This document shows positions 16,135-24,443 of a DNA stretch of 64,000 nt, piece after piece. The notes under the pieces are model-generated. The model searched no databases. It was not told the DNA's origin and saw only the letters and a program-made list of their open reading frames with translations. The translations under genes were made by a program, and so were the position numbers. Origin of the DNA: Streptomyces sp. HNM0575 (lineage in GTDB: Bacteria; Actinomycetota; Actinomycetes; Streptomycetales; Streptomycetaceae); the NCBI RefSeq assembly GCF_012726265.1, contig NZ_JAASAG010000007.1, positions 62,001 to 126,000 of the forward strand. The letters run 5' to 3'. Position 1 is the stretch's first letter, and each line of letters opens with the position of its first letter.

Positions 16135-17765
16135 GTACAGCAACCGAGACCACCGCCCCGAAGCGCAAGGCACCCGCCGGCGAGCGGGTCGCGGACTGGG
16201 CCGACGGCCGCCTGGGCATCTACACCCTGGCCAAGGCCAACATGCGCAAGATCTTCCCGGACCACTGGTCCTTCATGCTGGGTGAGGTCGCGCTCTACAG
16301 CTTCATCATCATCATCCTGACCGGCGTGTACCTGACGTTGTTCTTCCACCCGTCGATGAACGAGGTGGAGTACCACGGCAGTTACGTGCCGATGCAGGGC
16401 GTGCGGATGTCGGAGGCGTTCGCCTCCACGCTGGACATCAGCTTCGACGTCCGCGGCGGTCTGCTCGTACGGCAGATCCACCACTGGGCGGCGCTGATCT
16501 TCCTCGGCGCGATGTTCGTGCACATGATGCGCGTCTTCTTCACCGGGGCCTTCCGCAAGCCGCGCGAGATCAACTGGCTGTTCGGCTTCCTGCTGTTCGT
16601 GCTGGGGATGTTCACCGGCTTCACCGGCTACTCGCTGCCGGACGACCTGCTGTCGGGCACCGGCGTGCGGTTCATGGAGGGCGCGATCCTCTCCATGCCG
16701 ATCATCGGCACGTACATGTCGATGTTCCTGTTCGGCGGGGAGTTCCCGGGGCACGACTTCGTCGCGCGGTTCTTCTCGATCCACGTACTGCTGCTGCCCG
16801 GCATCATGCTGGGCCTGCTGGTGGCGCACCTGATCCTGGTCTTCTACCACAAGCACACGCAGTTCGCCGGTCCCGGCCGTACGAACAAGAACGTGGTCGG
16901 AATGCCGCTGCTGCCGGTCTACATGGCCAAGGCGGGAGGCTTCTTCTTCCTCGTCTTCGGCGTCATCTCGGTCATCGCGGCGACGTTCACGGTCAACCCG
17001 ATCTGGGTGCTCGGGCCTTACCGGCCGGACCAGGTGTCGACCAACGCACAGCCCGACTGGTACATGGGCTTCTCCGAGGGGCTGATCCGCGTCATGCCCG
17101 GCTGGGAGATCCATCTGTGGGGCCACACGCTTGTGATGGGCGTGTTCATCCCGCTGATGGTCTTCCCACTGGTGCTGGCGGCGATCGCGGTCTATCCGTT
17201 CATCGAGTCGTGGGTGACGGGCGACAAACGCGAGCACCATCTCGCCGACCGGCCGCGGAACGCCCCGACCCGTACGGCGTTCGGCGCTGCCTGGCTCGCC
17301 TGGTACACGGTGATGCTGATCGGCGGCGGCAACGACCTCGTGGCCACGCACTTCGACCTGTCGATCAACTCGATCACATGGTTCGTGCGCATCGCCTTCT
17401 TCGCGGTACCGGTGATCGTCTTCTTCGTGACCCGGCGCGCCTGTCTCGGACTTCAGCGCCGCGACAGGGAGAAGGTGCTGCACGGGCGGGAGTCCGGGAT
17501 CATCAAGCGGCTGCCGCACGGCGAGTTCATCGAGGTGCACGAGCAGCTCTCGCAGGAGCAGCTGCACACCCTCACGGCGCACGACCAGCACAAGCCGTAC
17601 GAGGCGGGCCCCGAGGTCGACGAGAACGGCGTCCAGCGGAAGGTCGGCCGCGGCCAGAAGCTGCGTGCCCGGCTCTCCAGGGGCTACTACGGCGAGCAGG
17701 CTCAGATCCCCAAGCCGACCGCCGACGAGTACAAGGAGCTCACGAGCGGCCACGGCCACCACTGA
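16131..17765 (+). CDS. qcrB: Cytochrome b subunit of menaquinol-cytochrome c reductase
   Basis: A 544-aa cytochrome b carrying two b hemes and the quinone sites. Heme-binding regions are seen in QIHHWAALIFLGAMFVHMMRV and in FFSIHVLLLPGIMLGLLVAHL (two His each, 14 residues apart). The long C-terminal extension, about 120 residues beyond the last helix, is typical of actinobacteria and contacts the supercomplex. ATG at 16131 overlaps the qcrA stop; a longer open frame from 15666 is only read-through of the qcrA region in another frame. A terminator follows at 17833. Confidence 0.96.
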   Translation: MSTATETTAPKRKAPAGERVADWADGRLGIYTLAKANMRKIFPDHWSFMLGEVALYSFIIIILTGVYLTLFFHPSMNEVEYHGSYVPMQGVRMSEAFASTLDISFDVRGGLLVRQIHHWAALIFLGAMFVHMMRVFFTGAFRKPREINWLFGFLLFVLGMFTGFTGYSLPDDLLSGTGVRFMEGAILSMPIIGTYMSMFLFGGEFPGHDFVARFFSIHVLLLPGIMLGLLVAHLILVFYHKHTQFAGPGRTNKNVVGMPLLPVYMAKAGGFFFLVFGVISVIAATFTVNPIWVLGPYRPDQVSTNAQPDWYMGFSEGLIRVMPGWEIHLWGHTLVMGVFIPLMVFPLVLAAIAVYPFIESWVTGDKREHHLADRPRNAPTRTAFGAAWLAWYTVMLIGGGNDLVATHFDLSINSITWFVRIAFFAVPVIVFFVTRRACLGLQRRDREKVLHGRESGIIKRLPHGEFIEVHEQLSQEQLHTLTAHDQHKPYEAGPEVDENGVQRKVGRGQKLRARLSRGYYGEQAQIPKPTADEYKELTSGHGHH

Positions 17766-18159
17766 GCGGCCAGCCGCTCGGCGCACGGCGACGCCTCGGC
17801 GTCCCGGAGCGGACGAGAGGCCTCCGGCATGACGAGGGGCCGGGCCTTCCCGTACGGGAGGGTCCGGCCCCTCGCGTATGTCCGCCTCCTCTGCCGGGCC
17901 CTCCCGCGTGCGGCCGCTCCCCGCGCGCTCCCGTCCCGCACGCTCCCGTCCCGTACGACGGCCGTGCCGGAAACGGATCGCTTGGCCCGGGGCGTCTGCC
18001 GCTAGGGTGGGGGTCGGCCGGGCCCGGCAGCCCGTGCCGTCCCCCACGCCACGCCGTATCCCCGCATGCCCGACCGGTGCGTCGCAGTACCGCCGGGACG
18101 GCGATGCACCGGTTCCGGCCTTCCGGCCTCCGACCGACAAGAAGACCTCAGGAGGGATC
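17766..18159. other. Intergenic region qcrB-trpD
   Basis: A 394-bp gap holding the qcrB terminator and, at 17982-18008, TTGGCC and TAGGGT separated by 15 nt, a weak promoter candidate for trpD. I see no gene: the open frame that runs into trpD from 17878 lacks a start with a binding site. Confidence 0.5.
17833..17874 (+). terminator. Terminator hairpin after qcrB
   Basis: CGAGGGGCCGG at 17833-17843 pairs with CCGGCCCCTCG at 17864-17874. The intervening bases extend the stem through G-U pairs and a CCCG/CGGG segment to a TA tip, giving a near-continuous hairpin of about 20 bp. Confidence 0.8.
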
Positions 18160-19293
18160 ATGAGTGCCGTTCCGTCTGCCGGCTCTCCGTCCCCCAGCGC
18201 CTCCGGCCTGGGCGGGACCCCCACCGGAGCCTCCGGCCCGGGTGGCGCTCCCGGGGGTCACCACACCTGGCCCGACGTGCTGACGTCGCTGCTCGCGGGG
18301 GAGGACCTCACCTCCGACGCGACCGCGTGGGCCATGGACCACATCATGAGCGGCGAGGCCACCGACGCCCAGATCGCGGGCTTCGCGGTGGCGCTCCGCG
18401 CCAAGGGCGAGACGGTCGGGGAGATCGCCGGTCTCGTACGGGCGATGTACGAGCACGCCAACGTGATCGAGGTGCCCGGCCCGACGGTGGACATCGTCGG
18501 CACGGGCGGCGACAGGGCGCGTACGGTCAACATCTCCACGATGTCCGCGATCGTCGTCGCCGGATGCGGTGCGAAGGTCGTCAAGCACGGCAACCGGGCG
18601 GCGTCGAGCGCGAGCGGGGCCACGGACGTGCTGGAAAAGCTGGGCGTCAACCTGGAGTTGAGCCCGCAGCGGGTCGCCGAGGTGGCCGACGAGGCCGGGA
18701 TCACGTTCTGCTTCGCGGTGAGGTTCCACCCGTCGCTGCGCCATGTGGCCAATGCGCGGGGCGAGTTGGGCATCCCCACCTCGTTCAACTTTCTCGGTCC
18801 GCTGACGAACCCCGCGCGGGTGCAGGCCCAGGCGACGGGAGTCGCCAACGCCCGCATGGCGCCCATCATGGCGGGCGTTCTGGCCGAACGCGGCTCCTCG
18901 GCGCTGGTGTTCCGCGGTGACGACGGCCTGGACGAGCTGACGACCACCGCGACGTCCACGGTGTGGGTCGTACGGGACGGAGCGGTGCGCGAGGAGTCCT
19001 TCGACCCGCGGGACGTCGGGCTGGAGATCGTGCCCGTCGAGGCGCTGCGGGGCGCCGACGCCGCCTACAACGCCGACGTGGCCCGCCGTCTCCTGGACGG
19101 CGAGCACGGGCCGGTGCGCGACGCGGTGCTCCTCAACTCGGCGGCGGCGCTCGTCGCGCTGGAGCCGGACGCCGCGGGCGATGTCCCGCTGACCGCTCAG
19201 ATCGGCGAGGCCATGGAGCGGGCAGCCGAGTCCGTCGACAGCGGTGCCGCCCGTGCCGCGCTCGACCGCTGGGTGACGGCCAGCCACAAGTGA
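18160..19293 (+). CDS. trpD: Anthranilate phosphoribosyltransferase
   Basis: A 377-aa TrpD joining anthranilate to PRPP, the second dedicated step of tryptophan synthesis. Motifs include the PRPP-binding GTGGDRARTVNIST, the KHGNRAASS loop and the DE pair in GDDGLDELTTT, which binds Mg2+. ATG at 18160 follows an excellent AGGAGGG with a 4-nt gap. The Ser/Pro/Gly-rich 35-residue N-terminus is longer than usual and probably disordered. The gene stands alone, apart from the other trp genes; anthranilate synthase lies 28 kb away in this window. Confidence 0.95.
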   Translation: MSAVPSAGSPSPSASGLGGTPTGASGPGGAPGGHHTWPDVLTSLLAGEDLTSDATAWAMDHIMSGEATDAQIAGFAVALRAKGETVGEIAGLVRAMYEHANVIEVPGPTVDIVGTGGDRARTVNISTMSAIVVAGCGAKVVKHGNRAASSASGATDVLEKLGVNLELSPQRVAEVADEAGITFCFAVRFHPSLRHVANARGELGIPTSFNFLGPLTNPARVQAQATGVANARMAPIMAGVLAERGSSALVFRGDDGLDELTTTATSTVWVVRDGAVREESFDPRDVGLEIVPVEALRGADAAYNADVARRLLDGEHGPVRDAVLLNSAAALVALEPDAAGDVPLTAQIGEAMERAAESVDSGAARAALDRWVTASHK

Positions 19294-19334
19294 CGTCCCG
19301 CTGCCGCCGGTTGGGACCCCTGCCTCTTCCTGGG

Positions 19335-19420
19335 CCTCCGGTCCGGGGCGTACCGCCTCCGGTCCGGGTCGTACCGCGGGTCGTACGCCGGGTCTGTCCG
19401 GGAAGGTCTGTCCGGGATAC
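19335..19420. repeat. Short direct repeats upstream of the SAM-IV element
   Basis: GCCTCCGGTCCGGG-CGTACC occurs twice in tandem (about 19336 and 19356), followed by two copies of GGTCTGTCCGGGA-like sequence (19391-19416). They occupy the leader-promoter region between trpD and the riboswitch. No function is evident. Confidence 0.5.
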
Positions 19421-19467
19421 GGACGGCCGGACAGGGCCGGCGGCACCGTGTGCCATACTCACCGCCA

Positions 19468-19585
19468 GGTCACGAGCGACAGCGATGAAGGCCCCGGCCC
19501 GCTGTCCGGCAACCCTCCTTCCGTGGTGGGGTGCCCCGGGTGATGACCGGGCCGCACGACAGCAGGGTCGAGCGGCAAGCACGGA
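19468..19585 (+). ncRNA. SAM-IV riboswitch
   Basis: The segment opens with GGTCACGAGCGACAGCGATG and contains the SAM-binding core CTGTCCGGCAACC, then GTGGGGTGCCCCGGGTGA and TGACC, which pairs with the opening GGTCA (P1). This order is the SAM-IV class found in Actinobacteria and differs from SAM-I by the missing K-turn arm and an extra 3' pseudoknot, here in the GGGCCGCACGAC to CGGCAAGC part. CATACT at 19454-19459 is a likely -10, giving a transcript that starts just before the aptamer. Aptamers of this class turn genes off when S-adenosylmethionine is abundant. The controlled gene starts 72 nt downstream. Confidence 0.85.
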
Positions 19586-19656
19586 TCCCTCTCCACCTCG
19601 CCCGCGGGCGGGGCGGCCGACGGCCAGGGGTCCCTGGTCTTCGAGGGAGTCATCGC

Positions 19657-21405
19657 ATGAGCCTGCTCACGGCGTCCGTTTACGACCGCGTCTCCGTTTC
19701 CGGGAGCGCTGCCGGGCCCACGACGGAGTCCGGACAGTCCGGGTCCATCACTGAGCCCGGGTCCACGACACAGTCCGGGTCCACGACGCAGTCCGGGACC
19801 ACCACACACTCCGGGGCCACGACCGGATCGGGTCCCGCCGCTTCCGGAACCGTCCCCTGTGGGGCGCCGGGTGCCTCCGTCCGGCCGGCCGGGCCGCTGC
19901 CGGTACTCGGCCTGGACGTACTCGCCCCCCTCGTGACGGGCGGTGAACTCCCTTACGCCGCACTGGACTACGCCGCCAGCGCACCCGTGCTGCGCAGCGT
20001 CTGGGACGACGTCGCCGCCTACGCCCCGTACTACGGCAGCGTGCACCGGGGAGCCGGTCATCTCTCCCAGCACTCCACCGCGATCTTCGAGAAGAGCAGG
20101 GAGACGGTGGCGCGCTTCCTGGGCTGCCGTGAGTCGGACGAGGTCGTCTTCACCCGCTCCACCACCGATTCGCTGAACCTGCTGGCGTCCGCACTGCCCG
20201 AGGGCACCCGCGTCTTCGTCTTCGAGACCGAGCACCACGCCGCGCTGCTCCCGTGGTCCGGCGCCGGGGCGGCCACCGTCTTCCTGGACGCGCCGCGCTC
20301 GCCCCGTGCCGCCGTCGAGACGCTGGAGCGTGCGCTGAGCGCGGCGCCCGAGGGCCCGAAGCTGGTGTGCGTGACCGGGGCTTCGAACGTCACGGGGGAG
20401 ATCTGGCCCGTACGGAGCCTGGCCGCCGCAGCGCACCGGCACGGGGCACGCATCGTGCTCGACGCCGCCCAGCTGGCACCGCACCGGCCCGTGCACATCG
20501 GCGAACTGGACGTCGACTGGGTCGCGTTCTCCGGTCACAAGCTGTACGCGCCATTCGGCGCCGGGGTGCTGGCGGGACGCTCCGACTGGCTGCACGCGGC
20601 GGAGCCCTATCTGGCGGGCGGCGGCGCCAGCCGCAAGGTCGCGCGGACGTCGGACGGCAGCGTGACGGCGGAGTGGCAGACCGGGCCCGCGCGCCACGAG
20701 GCGGGGTCGCCGAACGTCATCGGCGCATACGCGGTGGCCTCCGCCTGCCGGGCGCTGAGCGGCGCCGGGTTCGACGAACTGGCCGCGCGGGAGCGGGAGT
20801 TGACGGACCGGCTGCTGGCCGGGCTGGGGGAGGTGCCGCAGGTGAGGGTGCTCTCCCTCTTCGGCGCCGACGACGAGAGCCACGGCACCCGCACCGCCAC
20901 CGCCACCGGCACCCGCACCGGCACTCGCGCCACCGATGCCCGCGCCACCGACGCCGCCTCCGACATCCCGGCCGGAGCCACCCCCTCCGCGGCCGAACAC
21001 CGGGTCGGCGTCGTCTCCTTCACCGTCGAGGGCTGGAACAGCTCGCACCTGGCCGCCGCGCTCTCCGCCGAGTACGGGATCGGCGTACGCGACGGCCTCT
21101 TCTGCGCTCACCCGTTGCTGGGCGCCCTGCTCGGCTCCGGCAGCGAGGACCCCGGCGAGTGCGGCGCTTCCGAGGGGCGGTCCCTGAACGCCGTACGGGT
21201 CAGCATCGGCGCCGGCACCCCCGACGAGCACGTGGAGCGGTTCGTACGAGCGGTGCGTGAGCTGGTGCGTGACGGCGCCAGGTGGCGCTACCGCACGGAG
21301 GACGGACGCTGCATACCGGAGCCCCCGGAGACCCGGCAGGCGCCGGAGGGTTCGCGGACGCCGGGGCGGCCACCGGAGTCCGCTGCCGCCCGCCCGGCGG
21401 TCTGA
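19657..21405 (+). CDS. Class V aminotransferase, SufS-like cysteine desulfurase/lyase under SAM-IV control
   Basis: A 582-aa PLP enzyme. After a repetitive N-terminus (residues 20-60) the fold-type I domain shows EHHAALLPW, the cofactor motif DAAQLAPH, the Schiff-base lysine in FSGHKLYAP (K295) and, late in the chain, RDGLFCAHPLL (C483). That last motif aligns with the RTGHHCAQP catalytic-Cys loop of SufS, so the enzyme probably removes sulfur from a cysteine-like substrate. A low-complexity Thr/Arg/Ala insert lies near 412-445. ATG at 19657 has GAGGGAG 8 nt upstream. SAM-IV control ties it to methionine/cysteine supply, not to general Fe-S assembly. Substrate unknown. Confidence 0.82.
   Translation: MSLLTASVYDRVSVSGSAAGPTTESGQSGSITEPGSTTQSGSTTQSGTTTHSGATTGSGPAASGTVPCGAPGASVRPAGPLPVLGLDVLAPLVTGGELPYAALDYAASAPVLRSVWDDVAAYAPYYGSVHRGAGHLSQHSTAIFEKSRETVARFLGCRESDEVVFTRSTTDSLNLLASALPEGTRVFVFETEHHAALLPWSGAGAATVFLDAPRSPRAAVETLERALSAAPEGPKLVCVTGASNVTGEIWPVRSLAAAAHRHGARIVLDAAQLAPHRPVHIGELDVDWVAFSGHKLYAPFGAGVLAGRSDWLHAAEPYLAGGGASRKVARTSDGSVTAEWQTGPARHEAGSPNVIGAYAVASACRALSGAGFDELAARERELTDRLLAGLGEVPQVRVLSLFGADDESHGTRTATATGTRTGTRATDARATDAASDIPAGATPSAAEHRVGVVSFTVEGWNSSHLAAALSAEYGIGVRDGLFCAHPLLGALLGSGSEDPGECGASEGRSLNAVRVSIGAGTPDEHVERFVRAVRELVRDGARWRYRTEDGRCIPEPPETRQAPEGSRTPGRPPESAAARPAV
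19714..19830 (+). repeat. 18-bp tandem repeat inside the SufS-like gene
   Basis: Units of the form GGGTCCACGACACAGTCC repeat every 18 bp from 19741 to 19830 (five units, the second and third differing at one base), with a further related unit at 19714-19731 offset by 9 nt. They encode the six-residue pattern G-S-T-T-Q-S. Confidence 0.8.
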
Positions 21406-21445
21406 CGTCAGCCGGCGCCGCGCGGCACGGCCGCGCGGCGCCCTG

Positions 21446-21727
21446 TCAGGCGTCCAGCCCGATGGCGAAGGCCGACTCCAGATCGTGCTGCGAGTACGTA
21501 CGGAAGGCGATGTGCGTCTCCGTCGAGATCACGCCCGGCACCTTGCTGATCCGTCCCGGAATGACGTCGGCGAGGTCGTCGTGCTGCGCCACCCGCACCA
21601 TCGCGATCAGATCGTGCGCACCGGTGACCGAGTAGACCTCGCTGACGCCTTCCAGCGCGGCGATCTGCTCGGCGATCTCGGGGATGCGTTCGGTGCTGGT
21701 CTTGATGAGCACGATCGAGGTGATCAC
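21446..21727 (-). CDS. Stand-alone Lrp/AsnC ligand-binding (RAM) domain protein
   Basis: A 93-aa protein consisting only of the RAM ligand-sensing domain of Lrp/AsnC regulators. It shows the pattern ITSIVLIKTS, then VSEVYSVTGAHDLIAMVRV and IPGRISKVPGVISTETHIAF. There is no DNA-binding helix-turn-helix. Such proteins form oligomers that bind amino acids and may modulate full-length Lrp proteins. GTG at 21725-21727 has GGGAGA 9 nt upstream and overlaps the rhomboid stop codon by 4 nt, so the two are translationally coupled. Confidence 0.88.
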   Translation of the reverse strand: MITSIVLIKTSTERIPEIAEQIAALEGVSEVYSVTGAHDLIAMVRVAQHDDLADVIPGRISKVPGVISTETHIAFRTYSQHDLESAFAIGLDA

Positions 21728-22434
21728 GGTGTCGGCTCTCCCTGGGTCGCCGGAGCGGGCGTGCCCACTGTAGCCGTATGGAATCGGCGGAAACGCGCCC
21801 ATGCGTAGAGGAAGCCGAGGGTGAAGCCGACGACGTGGGCGAGGTAGGCGACGCCCGGCCCGTCGGCGTCGCCGCGTGCCGCGATCCACTGGAGCGTGAG
21901 CCAGAAGACCAGCACCACCCAGGCCGGGAAGCGCAGCGGCAGGAAGTACAGGAACGGGAAGAGGCTGGTGACCCGGGCCGACGGGTGGAGATAGAGGAAC
22001 GCGCCCAGCACTGCCGAGACCGCGCCCGACGCCCCCACCAGGGTCTCCGCCGACTGGTGGTGGGCCACCGCGTAGCAGAGCATGGCGATGTAGCCGGCGC
22101 ACAGATAGCAGACGGCGAAGCGGAGGCTGCCCATCCGCGCTTCCACGGCAACGCCGAAGACGTGCAGAAAGAGCAGGTTGCCCAGCAGATGGAGCCAGCC
22201 CGCGTGCAGGAAGAGGGCGGTGAGCGGCGTGATGAAGGGGCGCGCGGCACCGCTCCACAGGGTGCGCGGCACGACGCCCCAGTGGTCGAAGTAGGCGGCC
22301 TGCGCCCGGTGCAGGGCCGCGCCCGTTCCGTAGCCCGGCAGGAAGCCCGAGGCCGGTCCGGTGAGGAAGATCACGGTGCACAGGAGGATGAGCGCACACG
22401 TAACGACGGGAAGCTTCGCGGAGGTGCGGTTCAT
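21724..22434 (-). CDS. Rhomboid-family intramembrane serine protease
   Basis: A 236-aa integral membrane protein with about six helices. The catalytic dyad is clear: Ser136 in GASGAVSAVLG and His200 in HVVGFTLGFLY. The L1-loop region precedes LHLLGNLLFLHVFG, the HxxxN helix of rhomboids. It would cleave transmembrane substrates in the cell membrane. ATG at 22432-22434 is the likely start, but the best Shine-Dalgarno (GAGGAG) is about 22 nt away, so a different start is possible. It is coupled to the downstream AsnC-type sensor; substrates unknown. Confidence 0.9.
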   Translation of the reverse strand: MNRTSAKLPVVTCALILLCTVIFLTGPASGFLPGYGTGAALHRAQAAYFDHWGVVPRTLWSGAARPFITPLTALFLHAGWLHLLGNLLFLHVFGVAVEARMGSLRFAVCYLCAGYIAMLCYAVAHHQSAETLVGASGAVSAVLGAFLYLHPSARVTSLFPFLYFLPLRFPAWVVLVFWLTLQWIAARGDADGPGVAYLAHVVGFTLGFLYAWARFRRFHTATVGTPAPATQGEPTP

Positions 22435-22591
22435 GACGGTTCGGCCACTGGGCAGGCTCCTCGGGACGCGTGGTGTGCGGCAGGTCTTAGGGTTACGGCA
22501 GGCGATGCTGCGCTTTCGTCCGGTTACCGCGCGCACACGTGGTCGCACCGCACCGAAGCCCGTGAACGCTCGAAGGAATGAGGTCGAGACC

Positions 22592-22831
22592 ATGACGGTC
22601 CCCAAGCCCACGGACGGCACCAGGTGGCGCTGCACTCTCTGCGGCAATCTGACGCGCTTCGACGTGACCCGCTCCAGCAAGGTCGTCGAGTACGTGCACC
22701 TGGACCTGGCCGGTGAGCCGCGGATCGAGGAGCAGGAGGTGCTCAGTGAGAGCATCGAATCCGTACGCTGCCGGTGGTGCGACGCCGCCGACCAGGTCGA
22801 GCTCGTGGAGCGGCCGGGCGCTCAAGTCTGA
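22592..22831 (+). CDS. Small zinc-ribbon-like protein
   Basis: A 79-aa acidic cytoplasmic protein with two CxxC pairs, CTLCGN (about 14-17) and CRWCDA (about 60-63), which probably bind one zinc. Between them is a predicted beta-strand region (TRFDVTRSSKVVEYVHLDL). The start ATG follows GAAGGAATGAGG. It is divergent from the rhomboid gene and 19 nt upstream of the NYN gene, likely in one transcript with it. It may bind nucleic acid or protein; I cannot name a family. Confidence 0.8.
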   Translation: MTVPKPTDGTRWRCTLCGNLTRFDVTRSSKVVEYVHLDLAGEPRIEEQEVLSESIESVRCRWCDAADQVELVERPGAQV

Positions 22832-22850
22832 GGAACGGCAGGTGTGAACG

Positions 22851-24443
22851 GTGGTGGATGGGACTGCCGGCGGCCCGGGTCACGAGCCGCCGGCACCGGG
22901 CGACGGACCGGACCAGGAGCCGCGGCGACAGTCGCAGCCCGGTCCGGAGCCGCGGCCCGCGCCGGAGCCGCTGTCCGGGTCTGAGCCGCTGTCCGGGCCC
23001 GAGCCGGTGCGCGAACCGGAAGATGAGCCCGGCACGGGCACGGGCCCTGCCTCCGCCGAGGGCGAGGGCGAGGACGAGGACGAGGGTGGGGGAGGCGGGT
23101 CCGGCCTCACGGGTCCACCGCGTTCCGAGGACGGCGAGCCGTTCGACAGGCCGCTGCCGGAGAAGGTGCGCCGCCGGGTGGTGACCCTCACCGGAGACGC
23201 CCTCGGAGGACTGACCGTCGCCGAACTCCCCGCCCCGCTGCGGCAGTACGCCCGCTTCACACCGCAGCGCCGCATCAAGTTCGGCGCCAACGCCATGGCC
23301 GCGGCCCTGGAGAGCGAGCCCGCCTTCCGCGAGCGGATCGCCGAGCAGCTGCGCGAGCGGTTCCCGGAACTCACCGAGGCGCTGTCCTCGGGCACGCCGC
23401 CGCCCGCCGCCGACCCTGTCGACGTGGCCGCGGTCGCCTACGTACTGCGTCCCGTGGACTGGGCGAAGCTCGTCGCGGCGGCCGGCGAGGAGGCCCACCG
23501 GGCGCAGGCCGAGCAGGCGGGCGCCGAGGCACAGCGCGAACTGGCCCGGCTGCGGCGCGAACTGGCCGACGCGCGCACCGCCGCCCGTACGGAGAGCGAA
23601 CGCAGCCGCGGCGAACTGGAGTCGGCGCGCAGGGAGCTGGAGACCACCCGGCGGAAGCTGCGCAGCGCCCAGAGCGATGTGAAGCGCGGCGCGGCCGAGG
23701 CCCGCAGACTCCGCAGCGAGCTGGAGGAGCTCCGTTCCTCGGCGGCGGCGGAGAAGTCGGCCGCCGAGAGCGAGAGCAGGCGGCTGCGCACGCGGCTCTC
23801 CGAGACGGAGTCCGCGCTGGAGTCCGGGCGCCGCGCCGCGCGTGAGGGGCGCAGCGTGGAGGACATGCGGGTGCGGCTGCTGCTGGACAGCGTGCTGGAC
23901 GCCGCGCAGGGCCTGCGCCGGGAGTTGGCGCTGCCGCCGACGACGAGCCGCCCCGCCGACACCGTCGAGGCCGTCGAGCCGGGCCGCATGACGCCGCGCG
24001 ACATCGCCGCCCGCGCCCTGTCGGAGACCGATCCGGAACTGCTCGACCAGCTGCTCGCGCTGCCGCAGTCGCATCTGGTCGTCGACGGCTACAACGTCAC
24101 CAAGACCGGCTATCCGACGATGCCGCTGGACAAGCAGCGGCTGCGGCTGCTGGGTGGACTGGCCGGTCTGGCGGCGCAGTCCGGCGCCGAGGTCACCTGT
24201 GTCTTCGACGGCGCGGAGCTCGCGGCGCCCGTGCTGCTGGCGCCGCCGCGCGGTGTGCGGGTGCTGTTCAGCAAGCCGGGGCAGACCGCGGACGAACTGA
24301 TCCGGCAGCTCGTACGGGCGGAACCGGCCGGGCGTGCGGTCGTGGTCGTCTCCTCCGACCGCGAGGTGGCGGACGGTTGTGCGGCGGCCGGGGCGCGCCC
24401 CGTCTCATCCGCTCTGCTGCTGCGCCGACTTGGCCGTACCTGA
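22851..24443 (+). CDS. NYN-domain (PIN-like) RNase-like protein with coiled coil
   Basis: A 530-aa cytoplasmic protein in three parts: a Pro/Glu-rich disordered N-terminus (1-90), a central region with a long heptad-rich coiled coil (about 215-345), and a C-terminal NYN/YacP domain (about 400-530). The NYN domain shows the acidic catalytic pattern: VVDGYNVTK, CVFDGAE, TADELI and SSDREVADG. YacP-type domains cleave RNA in other bacteria. GTG start (a second GTG follows immediately). The coiled coil suggests oligomerisation or scaffold binding. Cleavage activity is inferred. Confidence 0.85.
   Translation: MVDGTAGGPGHEPPAPGDGPDQEPRRQSQPGPEPRPAPEPLSGSEPLSGPEPVREPEDEPGTGTGPASAEGEGEDEDEGGGGGSGLTGPPRSEDGEPFDRPLPEKVRRRVVTLTGDALGGLTVAELPAPLRQYARFTPQRRIKFGANAMAAALESEPAFRERIAEQLRERFPELTEALSSGTPPPAADPVDVAAVAYVLRPVDWAKLVAAAGEEAHRAQAEQAGAEAQRELARLRRELADARTAARTESERSRGELESARRELETTRRKLRSAQSDVKRGAAEARRLRSELEELRSSAAAEKSAAESESRRLRTRLSETESALESGRRAAREGRSVEDMRVRLLLDSVLDAAQGLRRELALPPTTSRPADTVEAVEPGRMTPRDIAARALSETDPELLDQLLALPQSHLVVDGYNVTKTGYPTMPLDKQRLRLLGGLAGLAAQSGAEVTCVFDGAELAAPVLLAPPRGVRVLFSKPGQTADELIRQLVRAEPAGRAVVVVSSDREVADGCAAAGARPVSSALLLRRLGRT

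Noticed and set aside
17982..18008. Promoter for trpD (TTGGCC-15-TAGGGT)
   Set aside because: The 15-nt spacing is short and the -35 is poor, so it is mentioned only in the intergenic note and not listed as a promoter.
16113..18224. 703-codon antisense open frame over qcrB
   Set aside because: Same reason: it is antisense to a certain gene and its composition is non-protein-like (long EEDHQR runs).
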